Below are positions 38,253-48,669 of a stretch of DNA of 53,529 nucleotides, in pieces; the first letter of the stretch is position 1; the number at the start of each line of letters is the position of its first letter. Location of the stretch: the NCBI GenBank assembly GCA_017436305.1, contig JAFSDJ010000058.1:1-53529 (forward strand), read 5' to 3'. The DNA is from Lachnospiraceae bacterium. GTDB lineage: Bacteria; Bacillota; Clostridia; Lachnospirales; Lachnospiraceae. Below the pieces are notes generated by a model. The model did no database searches and was not told where the DNA came from. It was given only the letters and a program-made list of their open reading frames with translations. The translations under genes and the position numbers were made by a program.

Positions 38253-38391
38253 AATTGTTAAAATTAGGACAGGATAGAAATAATGTTACGATTCAAACAG
38301 TAGCCAGACAGTTGTTGTGGGGTTGCCTAATTGTATGCTTCAGGCGCCACCTTCTGCTTTGCTTCTGAAATATTTGTAGAGAGGAAATCAC

Positions 38392-39762
38392 ATGGAAAAA
38401 GAGAATCAACAATATATAAAAATGACGGAAACAAAAATTTCATCTTTAATTAGTTCTTTGGCAGTTCCAACGATTGTTAGTATGCTGATTACTTCTATAT
38501 ATAATATGGCAGATACTTTTTTCGTTTCAAAGCTTGGAGCCAGTGCTTCAGGAGCCATAGGAATTGTTTTTTCCCTAATGGCTATTATACAGGCAGTGGG
38601 CTTTACTCTAGGGCAGGGCTCAGGAAGCGTTATTTCCAGACTTTTAGGCGAACAAAAAAATGATGAAGCAGACAAAATAGGATCCAGTGGTTTTGTGGCT
38701 TCTGTTGGATTTGGAGGCTTTTTAATGGTTATGGGACTGATTTTTTTAGAGCCTCTTATGAGACTTCTTGGGTCTACGGATACGATTCTCCCTTTTGCAT
38801 GTGAATATGCACAATATATTTTTTTGGCAGCTCCGGTTATGGCAGCATCTTTTGTTTTGAACAATCTGCTTAGAGCAGAAGGAAAGGTAAAGCTTGCCAT
38901 GATCGGAATTACAGTGGGAGGAGTTTTGAATATTCTTTTGGATCCGATTTTTATTTTCGCTTTAGGGTTTGGGGTTTCAGGAGCAGCCATTGCTACCGCA
39001 TTAAGTCAGTGTATAAGCTTTCTTATTTTACTAAGTCATTTTTTGAGAAACAGAACAATTATAAATTTAAAGTTATCCAATGCTTCCACGGAACTGATTA
39101 TATATTTGAGGATTATAAAAAACGGTCTGCCTTCTTTTTGCAGGCAGGGACTTGCCAGCATTTCTACGGTAGCCCTAAATTTAAATGCTGCCTTATATGG
39201 CGATGCTGCAGTAGCAGCCATGTCTATTGTTGGGAAAATATTTATGATGATTTTTTCTATGTTATTAGGCTTTGGTCAGGGATATCAGCCTGTAGTTGGC
39301 TATAATTATGGAGCCAAAAAGTTTGACAGAGTAAGAGAAGCTTTCTTTTTTACCTTAAAAGTGGGTGTTTCCATTATGACATCCCTTGGAATATTAGGAT
39401 TTCTCCTGGCAAGAAATATTATGGGGTGGTTTATTGCCGATGATGAAGAGGTTATAGCAATTGGCGTCAGGGCATTTAGAGCTCAATGTCTGGTTATGCC
39501 TCTAATGGCCCTTGGGGTTGTGTGTAATATGACCTTTCAGTCTATTGGAAAAGCATGGAGAGCTACCTTTCTTTCATGTACCAGACAGGGGATTTTCTTT
39601 CTTCCTTTTATTTTAATTCTGCCAAGATTTTTGGGAATAACAGGAGTGGAAATTACCCAGCCGGTAGCAGATTTGTGTAACTTTTTTTGTTGCCTGCCAT
39701 TTGCGGTGTTGTTTTTGAAAGCACTTCCCACAGAGGCGGATGTGAAAAATGATGCTGATTGA
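38392..39762 (+). CDS. MATE family efflux transporter
   Basis: A 456-residue protein with 12 membrane segments. It exports drugs or metabolites in exchange for Na+ or H+. The N-terminus SLAVPTIVSMLITSIYNMAD, then TFFVSKLGASASGAIGIV, and the later FGQGYQPVVGYNYGAKKFDR are MATE signatures. AGAGAGGAAATCAC precedes the ATG. It is separated by 139 bp from the Gx gene without an obvious terminator, so read-through is possible. The substrate cannot be told from sequence. Confidence 0.92.
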   Translation: MEKENQQYIKMTETKISSLISSLAVPTIVSMLITSIYNMADTFFVSKLGASASGAIGIVFSLMAIIQAVGFTLGQGSGSVISRLLGEQKNDEADKIGSSGFVASVGFGGFLMVMGLIFLEPLMRLLGSTDTILPFACEYAQYIFLAAPVMAASFVLNNLLRAEGKVKLAMIGITVGGVLNILLDPIFIFALGFGVSGAAIATALSQCISFLILLSHFLRNRTIINLKLSNASTELIIYLRIIKNGLPSFCRQGLASISTVALNLNAALYGDAAVAAMSIVGKIFMMIFSMLLGFGQGYQPVVGYNYGAKKFDRVREAFFFTLKVGVSIMTSLGILGFLLARNIMGWFIADDEEVIAIGVRAFRAQCLVMPLMALGVVCNMTFQSIGKAWRATFLSCTRQGIFFLPFILILPRFLGITGVEITQPVADLCNFFCCLPFAVLFLKALPTEADVKNDAD

Positions 39763-39895
39763 GAGAGGCTGTGGTATACTGGTAGTTGGGTATCCGGTTT
39801 TTCGGGAAAGTCAACATCACTTACAGGAGAGGTTTGCTTTGGATGATGGGGATGCTTTGAGAATGAAATACTAGATTAAAAAGGATAATATTTAT

Positions 39896-41710
39896 ATGAA
39901 AATTAGAGAGTATATAAAAGATAAAAAAATATTGATGGATGGTGCTTTTGGTACCTATTTTGCACAGGCGGTTGGGGATAAGATGTTGCCGGAGGCAGCT
40001 AACCTTTTGAAGCCGGATGTGGTAAAAGGAATTCATAAGGAATATATTCAGGCTGGGGCGGTAATGATTCGGACCAATACATTTGCTTCTAATAAGGAAA
40101 CTTTGCAATGTTCGGATGAGGAGCTTGTCATGAATGTGAAAAGTGCCTGCCGGATAGCAAGAGAAGCGGTAAAAGAGGCAAGGAATGAGAAACGTATAGA
40201 GGAAAAACAGCCGGTGTTTATAGCCGGAGATATTGGACCGATTCCGGTAGTGGGAGAACCTGACAGAGAAGCAATTCAAAATGAATATGAAATGATCTGT
40301 GGGGCTATGCTTGAGGAAGGGGTAGATGCTTTTGTATTTGAAAGCTTTTCTGATTATGACCGAATCAAAGCTGTGATAGAAAATATAAAAAAGAAATATG
40401 ATGTTTTTGTGCTGGTTCAGTTTAGTGTGAATCAGTTTGGCTATACCAATAGTGGAATTAGTATAAAACGTATATTTGAGGAAGTATCTGGGATAGAAGA
40501 AGTTGAGGCAATTGGTTTAAACTGCGGCGTGGGACCGGGGCATTTATATCAGATTATTAGCGAACTTAATATTCAAACGGACAAATATATTTCTGTTTTA
40601 CCAAATGCCAGTTATCCAAAGCTAATGAAAGATCGCATGGTTTTCATGGAAAATCAGGATTATTTCACAGACAGGTTAGTGAAGCTTACAGATATGGGAG
40701 TGGATTTCGTTGGAGGATGCTGTGGAACTACTCCTGAATACATAAAAAAGCTGGCTAAAAAGGTGCAGTTTGACAAAAAACAAGTATCAAAATCTTTGTT
40801 TAGGAAAAAGGATGTTGTGGCTGGTAAAGAGAAATCCTTTGAGAAGACAGAGCCAAAGCATGCTTTTTATGAAGATGAAAAGAATGGAGAAAAGCTTATT
40901 GCAGTGGAACTGGCACCACCATTTAAAGCAGACGATGAAAAGCTGTTAGATGCGGCTAACTATTTAAAGGTTCATAAGACTCATGCAGTTACCTTTCCGG
41001 ATTCGCCTTCAGGAAGAACCAGGGCGGACTCGATTTTAGTAGGTGTAAAAGTTATGGAGAAAACAGGGGTATGTGCTATGCCGCATATTTGCTGTAGAGA
41101 TAAAAACTCGATTGCAATCCGTTCCCAGTTGTTAGGTGCTTATATGAATGGAATTAGAAACCTGCTTGTAGTAACCGGTGATCCGGTTCCGCAAGTATTA
41201 CGCGGCGAAGTAAAGAGCGTTTATAACTTTGATTCAGTAGGACTTATGCGGATTATTCAGGAAATGAATGAAACAGAATTTGCAAAGGATCCTATGGTAT
41301 ATGGCGGTGCCATTAACTATAATCGCCCAAACATGGATGTGGAAATTGGAAGAATGAAAAAGAAAATGGAAGCGGGAGCCAGCTTCTTTCTAACCCAGCC
41401 ATTGTTTACAAAAGCAGATGCAGACAGGCTTCGGGAAATGAACCGTCAGATGCCGGCAAGAATTTTATGCGGTATTATGCCACTTGTAAGTAGGAAAAAT
41501 GCCCTTTTTATGAAAAACGAAATGGCAGGCATTAACGTAACAGAGGAAACTGTAAATCGTTACAGAGAAAATATGTCAAGGGAAGAAGGCGAAGCTGTAG
41601 GAATTTCCATTGCAAAAGAGATTATGGAGTATACGAAGGATTTTGCGGCAGGATATTATTTTTCCATTCCCTTTAACCGAGTGCATTTGTTAGATCAGAT
41701 ATTGAAGTAA
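39896..41710 (+). CDS. Homocysteine S-methyltransferase / methylenetetrahydrofolate reductase fusion
   Basis: A 604-residue bifunctional protein of the YitJ type. The N-terminal half (1-290) is a homocysteine S-methyltransferase barrel: LMDGAFGTYFAQ, and three Zn cysteines in GLNCGVGPGHL (about 211) and GGCCGTTPEYI (about 275-276). The C-terminal half (about 310-604) is an MTHFR barrel that binds FAD, with VVTGDPVPQVLRG and GASFFLTQPLF. The two halves are joined by a charged linker. It serves methionine synthesis and one-carbon metabolism. The ribosome site is weak (AAAGGATAAT). No cobalamin-dependent MetH is in the window. Confidence 0.92.
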   Translation: MKIREYIKDKKILMDGAFGTYFAQAVGDKMLPEAANLLKPDVVKGIHKEYIQAGAVMIRTNTFASNKETLQCSDEELVMNVKSACRIAREAVKEARNEKRIEEKQPVFIAGDIGPIPVVGEPDREAIQNEYEMICGAMLEEGVDAFVFESFSDYDRIKAVIENIKKKYDVFVLVQFSVNQFGYTNSGISIKRIFEEVSGIEEVEAIGLNCGVGPGHLYQIISELNIQTDKYISVLPNASYPKLMKDRMVFMENQDYFTDRLVKLTDMGVDFVGGCCGTTPEYIKKLAKKVQFDKKQVSKSLFRKKDVVAGKEKSFEKTEPKHAFYEDEKNGEKLIAVELAPPFKADDEKLLDAANYLKVHKTHAVTFPDSPSGRTRADSILVGVKVMEKTGVCAMPHICCRDKNSIAIRSQLLGAYMNGIRNLLVVTGDPVPQVLRGEVKSVYNFDSVGLMRIIQEMNETEFAKDPMVYGGAINYNRPNMDVEIGRMKKKMEAGASFFLTQPLFTKADADRLREMNRQMPARILCGIMPLVSRKNALFMKNEMAGINVTEETVNRYRENMSREEGEAVGISIAKEIMEYTKDFAAGYYFSIPFNRVHLLDQILK

Positions 41711-41770
41711 TAAGCAACCGGTTTACTATATGGGAGATTCTTAATGGTGATTATATTAAGGAAGAGAGTG

Positions 41771-41907
41771 AATTGAGGTCGTTCACCGGAGCCTGCTTTG
41801 GTGGACACGATCTTAATTTCTACAGTAGGCTTTGGTAAGGAAATAAGAGAATAAAGAAATATAGGATGACAGGGTAAGTGAAGAAAACTTTATTTACCCT
41901 GTTTTTT
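41771..41907 (+). terminator. Two hairpins behind the methyltransferase-MTHFR gene, the second a terminator
   Basis: First hairpin: 41771-41787 pairs with 41800-41818 (17-bp stem with two wobble pairs and a 2-nt bulge) but has no T run. Second hairpin: ACAGGGTAA at 41869-41877 pairs with TTACCCTGT at 41894-41902 and is followed by TTTTT. The second is a normal terminator. The gap 41711-42232 otherwise holds the PadR promoter and operators and one DnaA-box match (TTATCCACA at 42147-42155). Confidence 0.75.
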
Positions 41908-42025
41908 GCTGTATTTATTGAGTATTGTATTTGAATTCAAAGAAAAAATGTAACAGCTTAGTCCGCGCCAGTGATACATGCTACGGCGGAATTGTTATGA
42001 AATATAAAAAAATTTAAATTACTAC

Positions 42026-42122
42026 TTGACAGATAATATTATACGTCATATACTATGTGCAGACGCAATATTATACAATGTATAATATAACAAAAAATAT
42101 AATATTAAAAAATGTATAATAT
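42026..42122 (+). promoter_or_regulatory. Promoter and palindromic operators of the PadR operon
   Basis: TTGACA at 42026-42031, 17-bp spacer, TATACT at 42049-42054. A perfect 10-bp-arm palindrome with one central base (42068-42088, half-site TGTATAATAT) covers the transcription start region, and the half-site recurs at 42113-42122. This layout fits autorepression by the PadR product. Confidence 0.7.
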
Positions 42123-42232
42123 TAGTGGATTTTATAATATTTGATTTTATCCACATGGAAAGGTGAATAGCTATGGTGAAGGAAAATAAGTCCCCCATAC
42201 GTTTTATGATTAAGAAAGGAAGGAGAAAGATT

Positions 42233-42559
42233 ATGGTTTTTAACACAGGTGCAGCACTTTTAGATGCTATTGTTCTTGCAGTTGTTTCTAAGGAAGAAGG
42301 CGGCACGTATGGATACAAAATTACCCAGCAGGTTAGGCAGGTTATCGAACTTTCGGAATCCACTTTGTATCCGGTGCTCAGAAGATTGCAAAAGTATGGA
42401 TTTTTAGAAGTATATGATATGGAATGTGGAGGGAGAAATCGCAGATACTATAAACTGACCATGTCAGGAACTACCCAGCTTGCAATGTATAGGCGGGAAT
42501 GGAAAGAATATGCAGGCAAAATAAATGGAATGTTTGAGGGAGGAGCCATTTATGAATAA
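42233..42559 (+). CDS. PadR family transcriptional regulator
   Basis: The ATG at 42233 (MVFNTGAALLDAIVLAVVSK) is preferred over 42173 because it has GGAAGGAGA upstream and matches the usual family start. The 108-residue protein is a winged helix: YGYKITQQV, then LSESTLYPVLRRLQKYGFLE, then GGRNRRYYKLTMSGT. PadR proteins of this size usually repress membrane-stress or export genes until a ligand or antibiotic binds. It overlaps the DUF1700 gene by 8 bp. The palindromes at 42068-42122 are probably its operator. Confidence 0.93.
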   Translation: MVFNTGAALLDAIVLAVVSKEEGGTYGYKITQQVRQVIELSESTLYPVLRRLQKYGFLEVYDMECGGRNRRYYKLTMSGTTQLAMYRREWKEYAGKINGMFEGGAIYE

Positions 42560-43286
42560 AGAAGAATTTTTAAAGAAGTTAGAAGAGCTGCTTTCTGATG
42601 TGGATGCGGCAGAGCGTAGTGAAGCAATTCATTATTACCAGGAATATTTTCAGGATTCAGAAAAAGCAGAAGAGGATGTTATTAAAGAGTTAGGTTCACC
42701 ACAGGAAGTAGCTCATAGCATCAGAGAAGAGCTGGCAGAGAAAGAAATTGTTTTAGCTGGCACAGTGGCAGGTGAAAACGCTGGTGGAGAAAGTCAGGAA
42801 GCAGAGCAAAGCAAAGAAGCAGGGTGGCAGACGGCTGGAAGCTTTAGTGCAAATTCCGATGCAAGTCAGCAGTCTTCGTCCCAAGAAAAAGAGAAAAAGA
42901 GCATGGAGCCATGGGTCGTAGTTTTAATTATCCTTGCGGTAATTTTTGTAGGGATTCCGGTAGGACTGCCGTTACTTGGTAGTGCTTTAACATTGATCGT
43001 TGGAATTATCGGTGCAATGTTAGGGCTTGTGGTAGCAGGAGCAATTTGTTTTGTAGTATTTGGTCTGGCAGCAGTTATCTGTTTTGTAGTTAGCATTATG
43101 AAACTTGTTGCTGCACCTTTAGCAGGTGTTATTATATTGGGAATATCCCTTTTATTATTGGGACTTTGCTTCTTATCAGCTCTAATTACATGGAAAATGT
43201 GTTCTGTGGTAATACCGGCATGTGTAAGGGGTGTTGTATATTTGTGCAGATTACCTTTTAGAAAAAATCAGGAGGCGACAGTATGA
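42552..43286 (+). CDS. DUF1700 (HAAS domain) membrane protein
   Basis: A 244-residue protein. The N-terminal 75 residues (MNKEEFLKKLEELLSDVDA, then IHYYQEYFQDSE) are the HAAS/DUF1700 helical domain, followed by an acidic Gln/Ser/Glu linker (75-125) and four to five membrane segments (128-225). The ATG at 42552 has GGAGGAG upstream. It overlaps the PadR gene before it by 8 bp and the DUF4097 gene after it by 4 bp (ATGA), so the three genes form one tight operon. HAAS domains are thought to sense or mediate signalling with PadR partners; the exact mechanism is unknown. Confidence 0.88.
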   Translation: MNKEEFLKKLEELLSDVDAAERSEAIHYYQEYFQDSEKAEEDVIKELGSPQEVAHSIREELAEKEIVLAGTVAGENAGGESQEAEQSKEAGWQTAGSFSANSDASQQSSSQEKEKKSMEPWVVVLIILAVIFVGIPVGLPLLGSALTLIVGIIGAMLGLVVAGAICFVVFGLAAVICFVVSIMKLVAAPLAGVIILGISLLLLGLCFLSALITWKMCSVVIPACVRGVVYLCRLPFRKNQEATV

Positions 43287-44212
43287 AAAAAGGAACCAAA
43301 TTTTTGTTAATAGGTGGACTTTTACTTAGTGTGATTGGGGCACTCATTATTTCAGCAGGTGCTGCTGTTGCAGGTCCCAAACTACTTGCCGATATGTTTG
43401 CAAGAGGAGATTTTACCGTACAACTTCAAGGAACAGATATTAACATATTGGGTGGATACGGAGAAGATTTAGATGATAATGAAGGTGGCAGCGTAACTTT
43501 TACCAATGAAGAAACAGGAGAGCTTGCCAAAGCTGAGGATGTGAAAAAAATAAAAGCAAGTATGGGCGGCGGTCTTCTAAAAATTCAGGAAAGCGATAAA
43601 TACGAAAACTTTACTGTAAAGTATGAAGGCAGTAGTGACTCATGCCAATGGAAGTTTGAGGATGGCATTTTAACCATTGACAATACACTTATATTAAACA
43701 GAAAAAAAGGCTGGAGTAATAATGCGGGCTCCATTATCTTATATGTTCCGGCTGGAACGAATTTAGAGGCTTTGGATATCGAATTAGGCGGTGGTGAAAT
43801 GAAGCTGATTGATATTGAAGCGGCAGAATCCAATGTTGCTTTAGGTGCAGGAGAACTTACCATAAGTGGTCTAGTATCCCAAAAGCTTAATGTGGAAGTA
43901 GGCGCCGGAGAAGTGAAAATTGAAAATTCTACAACTGATGATTTAAACATTGATATGGCAATGGGAGAAAGCAAATATCAGGGCCAGGTATTGAAAAATG
44001 CAGACATCCAATGTAGTATGGGTGAAGTAGACTTAGAACTTTCAGGAAGAAAAGAAGACTTTAATTATACCATTGAATGTTCTGCCGGAGAGGTGGAAAT
44101 TGAAGATTCTGTATATTCCGGTTTAGGTGTAGCGAAATATATAGGTCACCAGGCAGAAAAAGAGATAGCCGTTAATTGTGCTATGGGTAATGTGGACATT
44201 GATTTTGAATAA
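43283..44212 (+). CDS. DUF4097 beta-strand repeat protein with membrane anchor
   Basis: A 309-residue protein with one N-terminal hydrophobic segment (5-28) and an extracytoplasmic beta-solenoid-like region built from repeated short strands such as LDIELGGGEMKL, VALGAGELTISG and NVEVGAGEVKIENS. The repeats GGGE, GAGE and AMGE at regular spacing are typical of DUF4097/DUF2807 (adhesin-like) domains. It is the last gene of the PadR operon. A role in envelope stress or surface structure is inferred from operon partners. Confidence 0.88.
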   Translation: MKKGTKFLLIGGLLLSVIGALIISAGAAVAGPKLLADMFARGDFTVQLQGTDINILGGYGEDLDDNEGGSVTFTNEETGELAKAEDVKKIKASMGGGLLKIQESDKYENFTVKYEGSSDSCQWKFEDGILTIDNTLILNRKKGWSNNAGSIILYVPAGTNLEALDIELGGGEMKLIDIEAAESNVALGAGELTISGLVSQKLNVEVGAGEVKIENSTTDDLNIDMAMGESKYQGQVLKNADIQCSMGEVDLELSGRKEDFNYTIECSAGEVEIEDSVYSGLGVAKYIGHQAEKEIAVNCAMGNVDIDFE

Positions 44213-44292
44213 ATGAAAATGTACACCTTACTGCTGTAAGACTTTTATTTATATTATTTGGATTTTTAAAACCTATTAGAAAAGAAAGATGG

Positions 44293-44337
44293 GACATTGG
44301 AATGTTGCGATAAATGGCGTATTTCAATGTCCTTTTA
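44293..44337 (+). terminator. Terminator of the PadR operon
   Basis: GGACATTG at 44293-44300 pairs with CAATGTCC at 44326-44333, followed by TTTT. The inner part adds further pairing. Confidence 0.75.
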
Positions 44338-44352
44338 TCGTGCAATGGAATG

Positions 44353-44381
44353 TTGACAACCACCTAAAATTCGACTATAGT
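44353..44381 (+). promoter_or_regulatory. Promoter of valS
   Basis: TTGACA at 44353-44358, 17-bp spacer, TATAGT at 44376-44381, about 40 bp before the start codon. The short leader excludes a T-box riboswitch, which is common ahead of valS in Firmicutes. Confidence 0.7.
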
Positions 44382-44420
44382 TAAGTAGTAAAAGTCTGTA
44401 ATTACAAGGAGAAGAATGAC

Positions 44421-47063
44421 ATGAGCAAAGAACTTGCAAAAACTTATGATCCTCATGGTCTTGAGGACAGGATTTATCAAAAATGGTTAGATAAAAAATA
44501 TTTCCACGCAGAAGTGGATTACAATAAAAAACCTTTCACAATCGTGATTCCACCGCCAAACATTACAGGACAGCTTCACATGGGACATGCTCTTGATAAT
44601 ACCATGCAGGACATTTTAATCCGTTTTAAGAGAATGCAGGGCTATAACGCATTGTGGCAGCCCGGAACAGATCATGCCAGCATTGCTACAGAGGTTAAGA
44701 TTATTGAAAAATTAAAAGAAGAAGGCATTAACAAAGAAGACTTAGGTAGAGACGGCTTCTTAGAGCGTGCATGGGACTGGAAAAGAGAGTACGGCGGACG
44801 CATTATTGAACAGTTAAAGAAAATGGGTTCTTCCTGTGACTGGGACAGAGAACGTTTTACAATGGACGAAGGTTGTTCCAAAGCCGTAGAAGAAGTATTT
44901 GTAAAAATGCATGAAAAAGGCTGGATTTATAAAGGCTCCCGTATTATTAACTGGTGTCCGGTATGTAACACATCTATTTCAGATGCTGAGGTAGAATACG
45001 AAGAACAGGCAGGCCATTTCTGGCATATTAAGTATCCAATCGTTGGAACAGACGATTATTTGATTTTTGCCACTACCAGACCGGAAACTATGTTAGGTGA
45101 TACTGCAGTAGCAGTACATCCTGATGATGACAGATACAAACACCTTATCGGCAAAACTGTTATGGTGCCTTTAGTAAACAGAGAGATCCCGGTTGTAGCA
45201 GACTCCTATGTTGATATGGAATTTGGTACCGGTGTTGTTAAGATTACTCCGGCACACGACCCTAACGATTTTGAAGTTGGAAAACGCCATAACCTTCCGG
45301 AAATCAACATTTTAAACGATGATGCTACCATTAATGCAAACGGCGGAACATATGAAGGTTTAGAACGTTATGAGGCGAGAAAGGCAATCGTAGCTGATTT
45401 AGAGAAATTAGGTCTTTTAGTAAAAATCGAAGACCATGTTCATAACGTAGGTACACATGACAGATGTAAAACCACTATCGAGCCTATGATTAAACAGCAG
45501 TGGTTCGTAAAAATGGACGAGCTTATCAAACCTGCTGTAGAAGCAGTTAAAAACAAAGATATCCGTCTTGTACCGGAAAGAATGGAAAAAACATACTTTA
45601 ACTGGACAGATAATATTCGTGACTGGTGTATTTCCAGACAGCTTTGGTGGGGACATAGAATTCCGGCATATTACTGCGATAAATGCGGTGAAACAGTAGT
45701 TTCCAAAGACGCGCCAAGTGTTTGTCCAAAATGTGGTGACACTCACTTTACACAGGATCCTGATACATTAGATACATGGTTTTCATCTGCATTATGGCCT
45801 TTTTCCACATTAGGCTGGCCGGATGAAACAGAGGATTTAAAATATTTCTATCCTACCGATGTATTAGTAACCGGATACGATATTATTTTCTTCTGGGTAA
45901 TCCGTATGATTTTCTCAGGCTTTGAGCAGATGGATGAAAAACCATTTAAGACTGTATTATTCCACGGTCTTGTAAGAGATTCCCAGGGAAGAAAAATGTC
46001 CAAGTCCTTAGGTAATGGTATTGACCCATTAGAGGTAATTGATAAATATGGTGCAGATGCGTTGCGACTAACCTTAATTACAGGAAATGCACCTGGAAAT
46101 GATATGCGTTTCTACTATGAAAGAGTAGAAGCATCCAGAAACTTCGCAAATAAAATCTGGAACGCTTCCCGCTTCATTATGATGAATATGGAAGGCAAGG
46201 ATGTAACAGAGTTAGCAGAGGCTAACTTAGAACCGGCAGACAAGTGGATTATTTCCAAGTTAAACAATCTTGTAAAAGAAGTAACAGACAACATGGAAAA
46301 TTATGAACTTGGTATTGCAGTACAGAAGGTATATGACTTTATTTGGGATGAGTTCTGCGACTGGTACATTGAAATGGTAAAACCAAGACTCTACAATTCT
46401 GACAACAAGGAAAGTCAGAATGCAGCGCTTGCTACTTTAAAAGCAGTTTTAATCGATGCATTAAAATTACTACATCCATACATGCCATTTATTACAGAAG
46501 AAATTTTCTGCACCTTACAAAGTGAAGAAGAGTCCATCATGATTTCAAATTGGCCTGAATATATGGAAGAGAAAAACTTTGAAAAAGAAGAAAAAGAAAT
46601 CGAAGTAATGAAAGAAGCTGTTCGTGGTATTCGTAATGTAAGAACAAGCATGAACGTACCACCAAGCAAAAAAGCACAGGTATTTGTTGTATCTGAAAAA
46701 GAAGAAGTATTAGAAATTTTCAGAACAGGAAAAGTATTCTTTGCTCCATTAGCATATGCTTCTGATGTTACCATACAGGCAGATAAATCAGGCATAGCAG
46801 AAGATGCAGTAAGCGTTGTAATTCCTGATGCTACACTGTATATGCCATTTGCAGAATTAGTAGACATTGCCCAGGAAATTGAACGTCTTGAAAAGGAAGA
46901 AAAGAAACTTCAGGGCGAAATCAAACGTGCAGAAGGCATGCTGAACAATGAGAAGTTCATCAGTAAAGCACCGGAAGCAAAGGTAGAAGAGGAAAGAAAG
47001 AAATTAGAGCAGTATACTCAGATGTTACAGCAGGTAAAAGAAAGACTGGAACAATTAAAGTAA
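44421..47063 (+). CDS. valS: Valyl-tRNA synthetase
   Basis: Class I synthetase of 880 residues, charging tRNA-Val, with an editing domain. The HIGH motif is [15 protein letters not shown] (about 46-58) and the KMSKS motif is [11 protein letters not shown] (about 524). The CP1 editing domain contains [19 protein letters not shown] zinc-ribbon-like insertion CDKCGE, then CPKCGD is present near residue 420. The C-terminal coiled-coil arm ([20 protein letters not shown]) that binds tRNA is complete. AAGGAGAAGA precedes the ATG. Confidence 0.97.
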   Translation: MSKELAKTYDPHGLEDRIYQKWLDKKYFHAEVDYNKKPFTIVIPPPNITGQLHMGHALDNTMQDILIRFKRMQGYNALWQPGTDHASIATEVKIIEKLKEEGINKEDLGRDGFLERAWDWKREYGGRIIEQLKKMGSSCDWDRERFTMDEGCSKAVEEVFVKMHEKGWIYKGSRIINWCPVCNTSISDAEVEYEEQAGHFWHIKYPIVGTDDYLIFATTRPETMLGDTAVAVHPDDDRYKHLIGKTVMVPLVNREIPVVADSYVDMEFGTGVVKITPAHDPNDFEVGKRHNLPEINILNDDATINANGGTYEGLERYEARKAIVADLEKLGLLVKIEDHVHNVGTHDRCKTTIEPMIKQQWFVKMDELIKPAVEAVKNKDIRLVPERMEKTYFNWTDNIRDWCISRQLWWGHRIPAYYCDKCGETVVSKDAPSVCPKCGDTHFTQDPDTLDTWFSSALWPFSTLGWPDETEDLKYFYPTDVLVTGYDIIFFWVIRMIFSGFEQMDEKPFKTVLFHGLVRDSQGRKMSKSLGNGIDPLEVIDKYGADALRLTLITGNAPGNDMRFYYERVEASRNFANKIWNASRFIMMNMEGKDVTELAEANLEPADKWIISKLNNLVKEVTDNMENYELGIAVQKVYDFIWDEFCDWYIEMVKPRLYNSDNKESQNAALATLKAVLIDALKLLHPYMPFITEEIFCTLQSEEESIMISNWPEYMEEKNFEKEEKEIEVMKEAVRGIRNVRTSMNVPPSKKAQVFVVSEKEEVLEIFRTGKVFFAPLAYASDVTIQADKSGIAEDAVSVVIPDATLYMPFAELVDIAQEIERLEKEEKKLQGEIKRAEGMLNNEKFISKAPEAKVEEERKKLEQYTQMLQQVKERLEQLK

Positions 47064-47122
47064 GCAGTGGCTAACTAGTAATTTTAGTTATCAAAACGTA
47101 GTGAATAGCAACTAATTATAAA

Positions 47123-47147
47123 GAGAGTGTGTATAAAGCACACTCTC
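47123..47147 (+). terminator. Hairpin behind valS
   Basis: GAGAGTGTG at 47123-47131 pairs perfectly with CACACTCTC at 47139-47147. The following GTCTT is a poor T run, so termination may be incomplete. Confidence 0.6.
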
Positions 47148-47169
47148 GTCTTACAAAGGGGGAAGCTAT

Positions 47170-48636
47170 ATGGGTGAAGAAAAAGATTTACTGGAACTAT
47201 TAGATGAAATTGGGATGGGAATTGAAACTTCCATTTTTGAAGCTTATGATGGGACTTCCACCTATGTAAGAATTACGGAGGATAACAGTCAGGCGTGGTT
47301 GTATCTTGCCAAAAAAGAGGATGGCAGTGCTTATTCCAAAGAGGAAATCTATGAGCTGCTTGAAAAGAATGATGTCAGAGCCGGATACAACAATTCTAAC
47401 ATTGCAGCTATGGCAAAAAAGAAAGTATACGAAAGAGAAATCAAAGTAGCTGAGTCTGTTTTGCCAATTCCCGGGGAAAATGGATATTATGAATATACAG
47501 TTGATGTAGACAATACTGTCAAGATGCCGGAAATCAGAGAAGACGGTTCCGTTGATTATCAGAGTATGAGTGTACTTAACAATGTGAATGTTGGAGATTT
47601 GGTAGCAAGATATCATCATGCAACAGAAGGAAAACCCGGAGTCAATGTGCGGGGAGAAGAAATTCCGGTAGCACCGGTAAAGGAACTTCCACCTCTCAAA
47701 GGAAAAGGAATTAAAGTATCAGACACAGACCCTGATGTATATGAAGCAGAAAAAGATGGTAAGATTGAATTTAAAGACGGAAGAATTAACATTATTAGTG
47801 TCCATCAGGTAATGGGAGATGTAGACTTGATAACGGGTAAAATCGAGTTTTTTGGTGACGTAGTCGTAAGCGGTAATGTAGAAGCCGGAGTCATTATCAG
47901 GGCAGGAAAGTCCATTACCATTGAAGGTACAGTAGAGGCTGCTACTTTATATGCAGGAGAAGATATTGTACTAAAGCGTGGTATTCAGGGAAATCAAAAA
48001 GGTAAGGTTGTTGCCAAAGGTAATATATACGCAGATTTTATTGAACATACAGAGGTACAGTCAGGCAAAAGTATTCATGCAAACAGCATTTTAAACTCCA
48101 CAGTACGCGCCGGTGAAAAGGTAATTCTTACCGGAAAGAAAGGCTGTATCATTGGAGGCTTTGTTCATGGAGATTTAGGAATAGACTGTAAGGAACTGGG
48201 AAATATATCTGAAGTAAAGACGGTTGTTCATGCCGGATGTGAGCAGGAAATATGGGATAAATACAGAGAGATTTCAAAGCAGAAGGCTCACATTAAAGAG
48301 ATGGCTGCCCAGATTGCACCGGAGTTAAAGCATCTGTCTGCCATTATGGCAAAAGGCGGCGTGCTTCCTAAAAGTTTAAAAGATAAATTCGAACTTTTAA
48401 AGAAACAGAAAGAAGAATTGATTATTAAAATCGAAGACATTAAAGAAGCTGAAACAAGATACAATGCCCAGATAGAAAGAACCCAAAATGCAACGGTGCG
48501 GATTGATGGCAACCTGTACAAAGGAAGTATTATTGCTATAGGTAACTGCCAGTTGATTGTTCCTAATAATACATGCTATATGGAGTATCGAAACATTTCG
48601 GGTATGATAGCAGGAAAAGTAATCGCCAAATTTTAG
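47170..48636 (+). CDS. FapA/DUF342 family protein
   Basis: A 488-residue protein. The N-terminal half (about 1-160) is the FapA_N domain; the centre (about 195-340) is a DUF342 beta-helix with regular short strands (DVVVSGNVEAGVIIRAGKSI, then TIEGTVEAATLYAGEDIVLK); the C-terminal part (about 355-440) is a coiled coil. In Vibrio a member influences polar flagella, but in Firmicutes members are widespread without flagellar genes, and the true role is unclear. AAAGGGGGAAGC precedes the ATG. Neighbours (valS, folC) give no link. Confidence 0.88.
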   Translation: MGEEKDLLELLDEIGMGIETSIFEAYDGTSTYVRITEDNSQAWLYLAKKEDGSAYSKEEIYELLEKNDVRAGYNNSNIAAMAKKKVYEREIKVAESVLPIPGENGYYEYTVDVDNTVKMPEIREDGSVDYQSMSVLNNVNVGDLVARYHHATEGKPGVNVRGEEIPVAPVKELPPLKGKGIKVSDTDPDVYEAEKDGKIEFKDGRINIISVHQVMGDVDLITGKIEFFGDVVVSGNVEAGVIIRAGKSITIEGTVEAATLYAGEDIVLKRGIQGNQKGKVVAKGNIYADFIEHTEVQSGKSIHANSILNSTVRAGEKVILTGKKGCIIGGFVHGDLGIDCKELGNISEVKTVVHAGCEQEIWDKYREISKQKAHIKEMAAQIAPELKHLSAIMAKGGVLPKSLKDKFELLKKQKEELIIKIEDIKEAETRYNAQIERTQNATVRIDGNLYKGSIIAIGNCQLIVPNNTCYMEYRNISGMIAGKVIAKF

Positions 48637-48669
48637 CATATTCTAATCATTACTATCGGAGAGAAATAG

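Noticed and set aside
44212-44420. T-box leader ahead of valS
   Set aside because: The promoter at 44353-44381 leaves only about 35 nt of leader, and no T-box sequence is seen.
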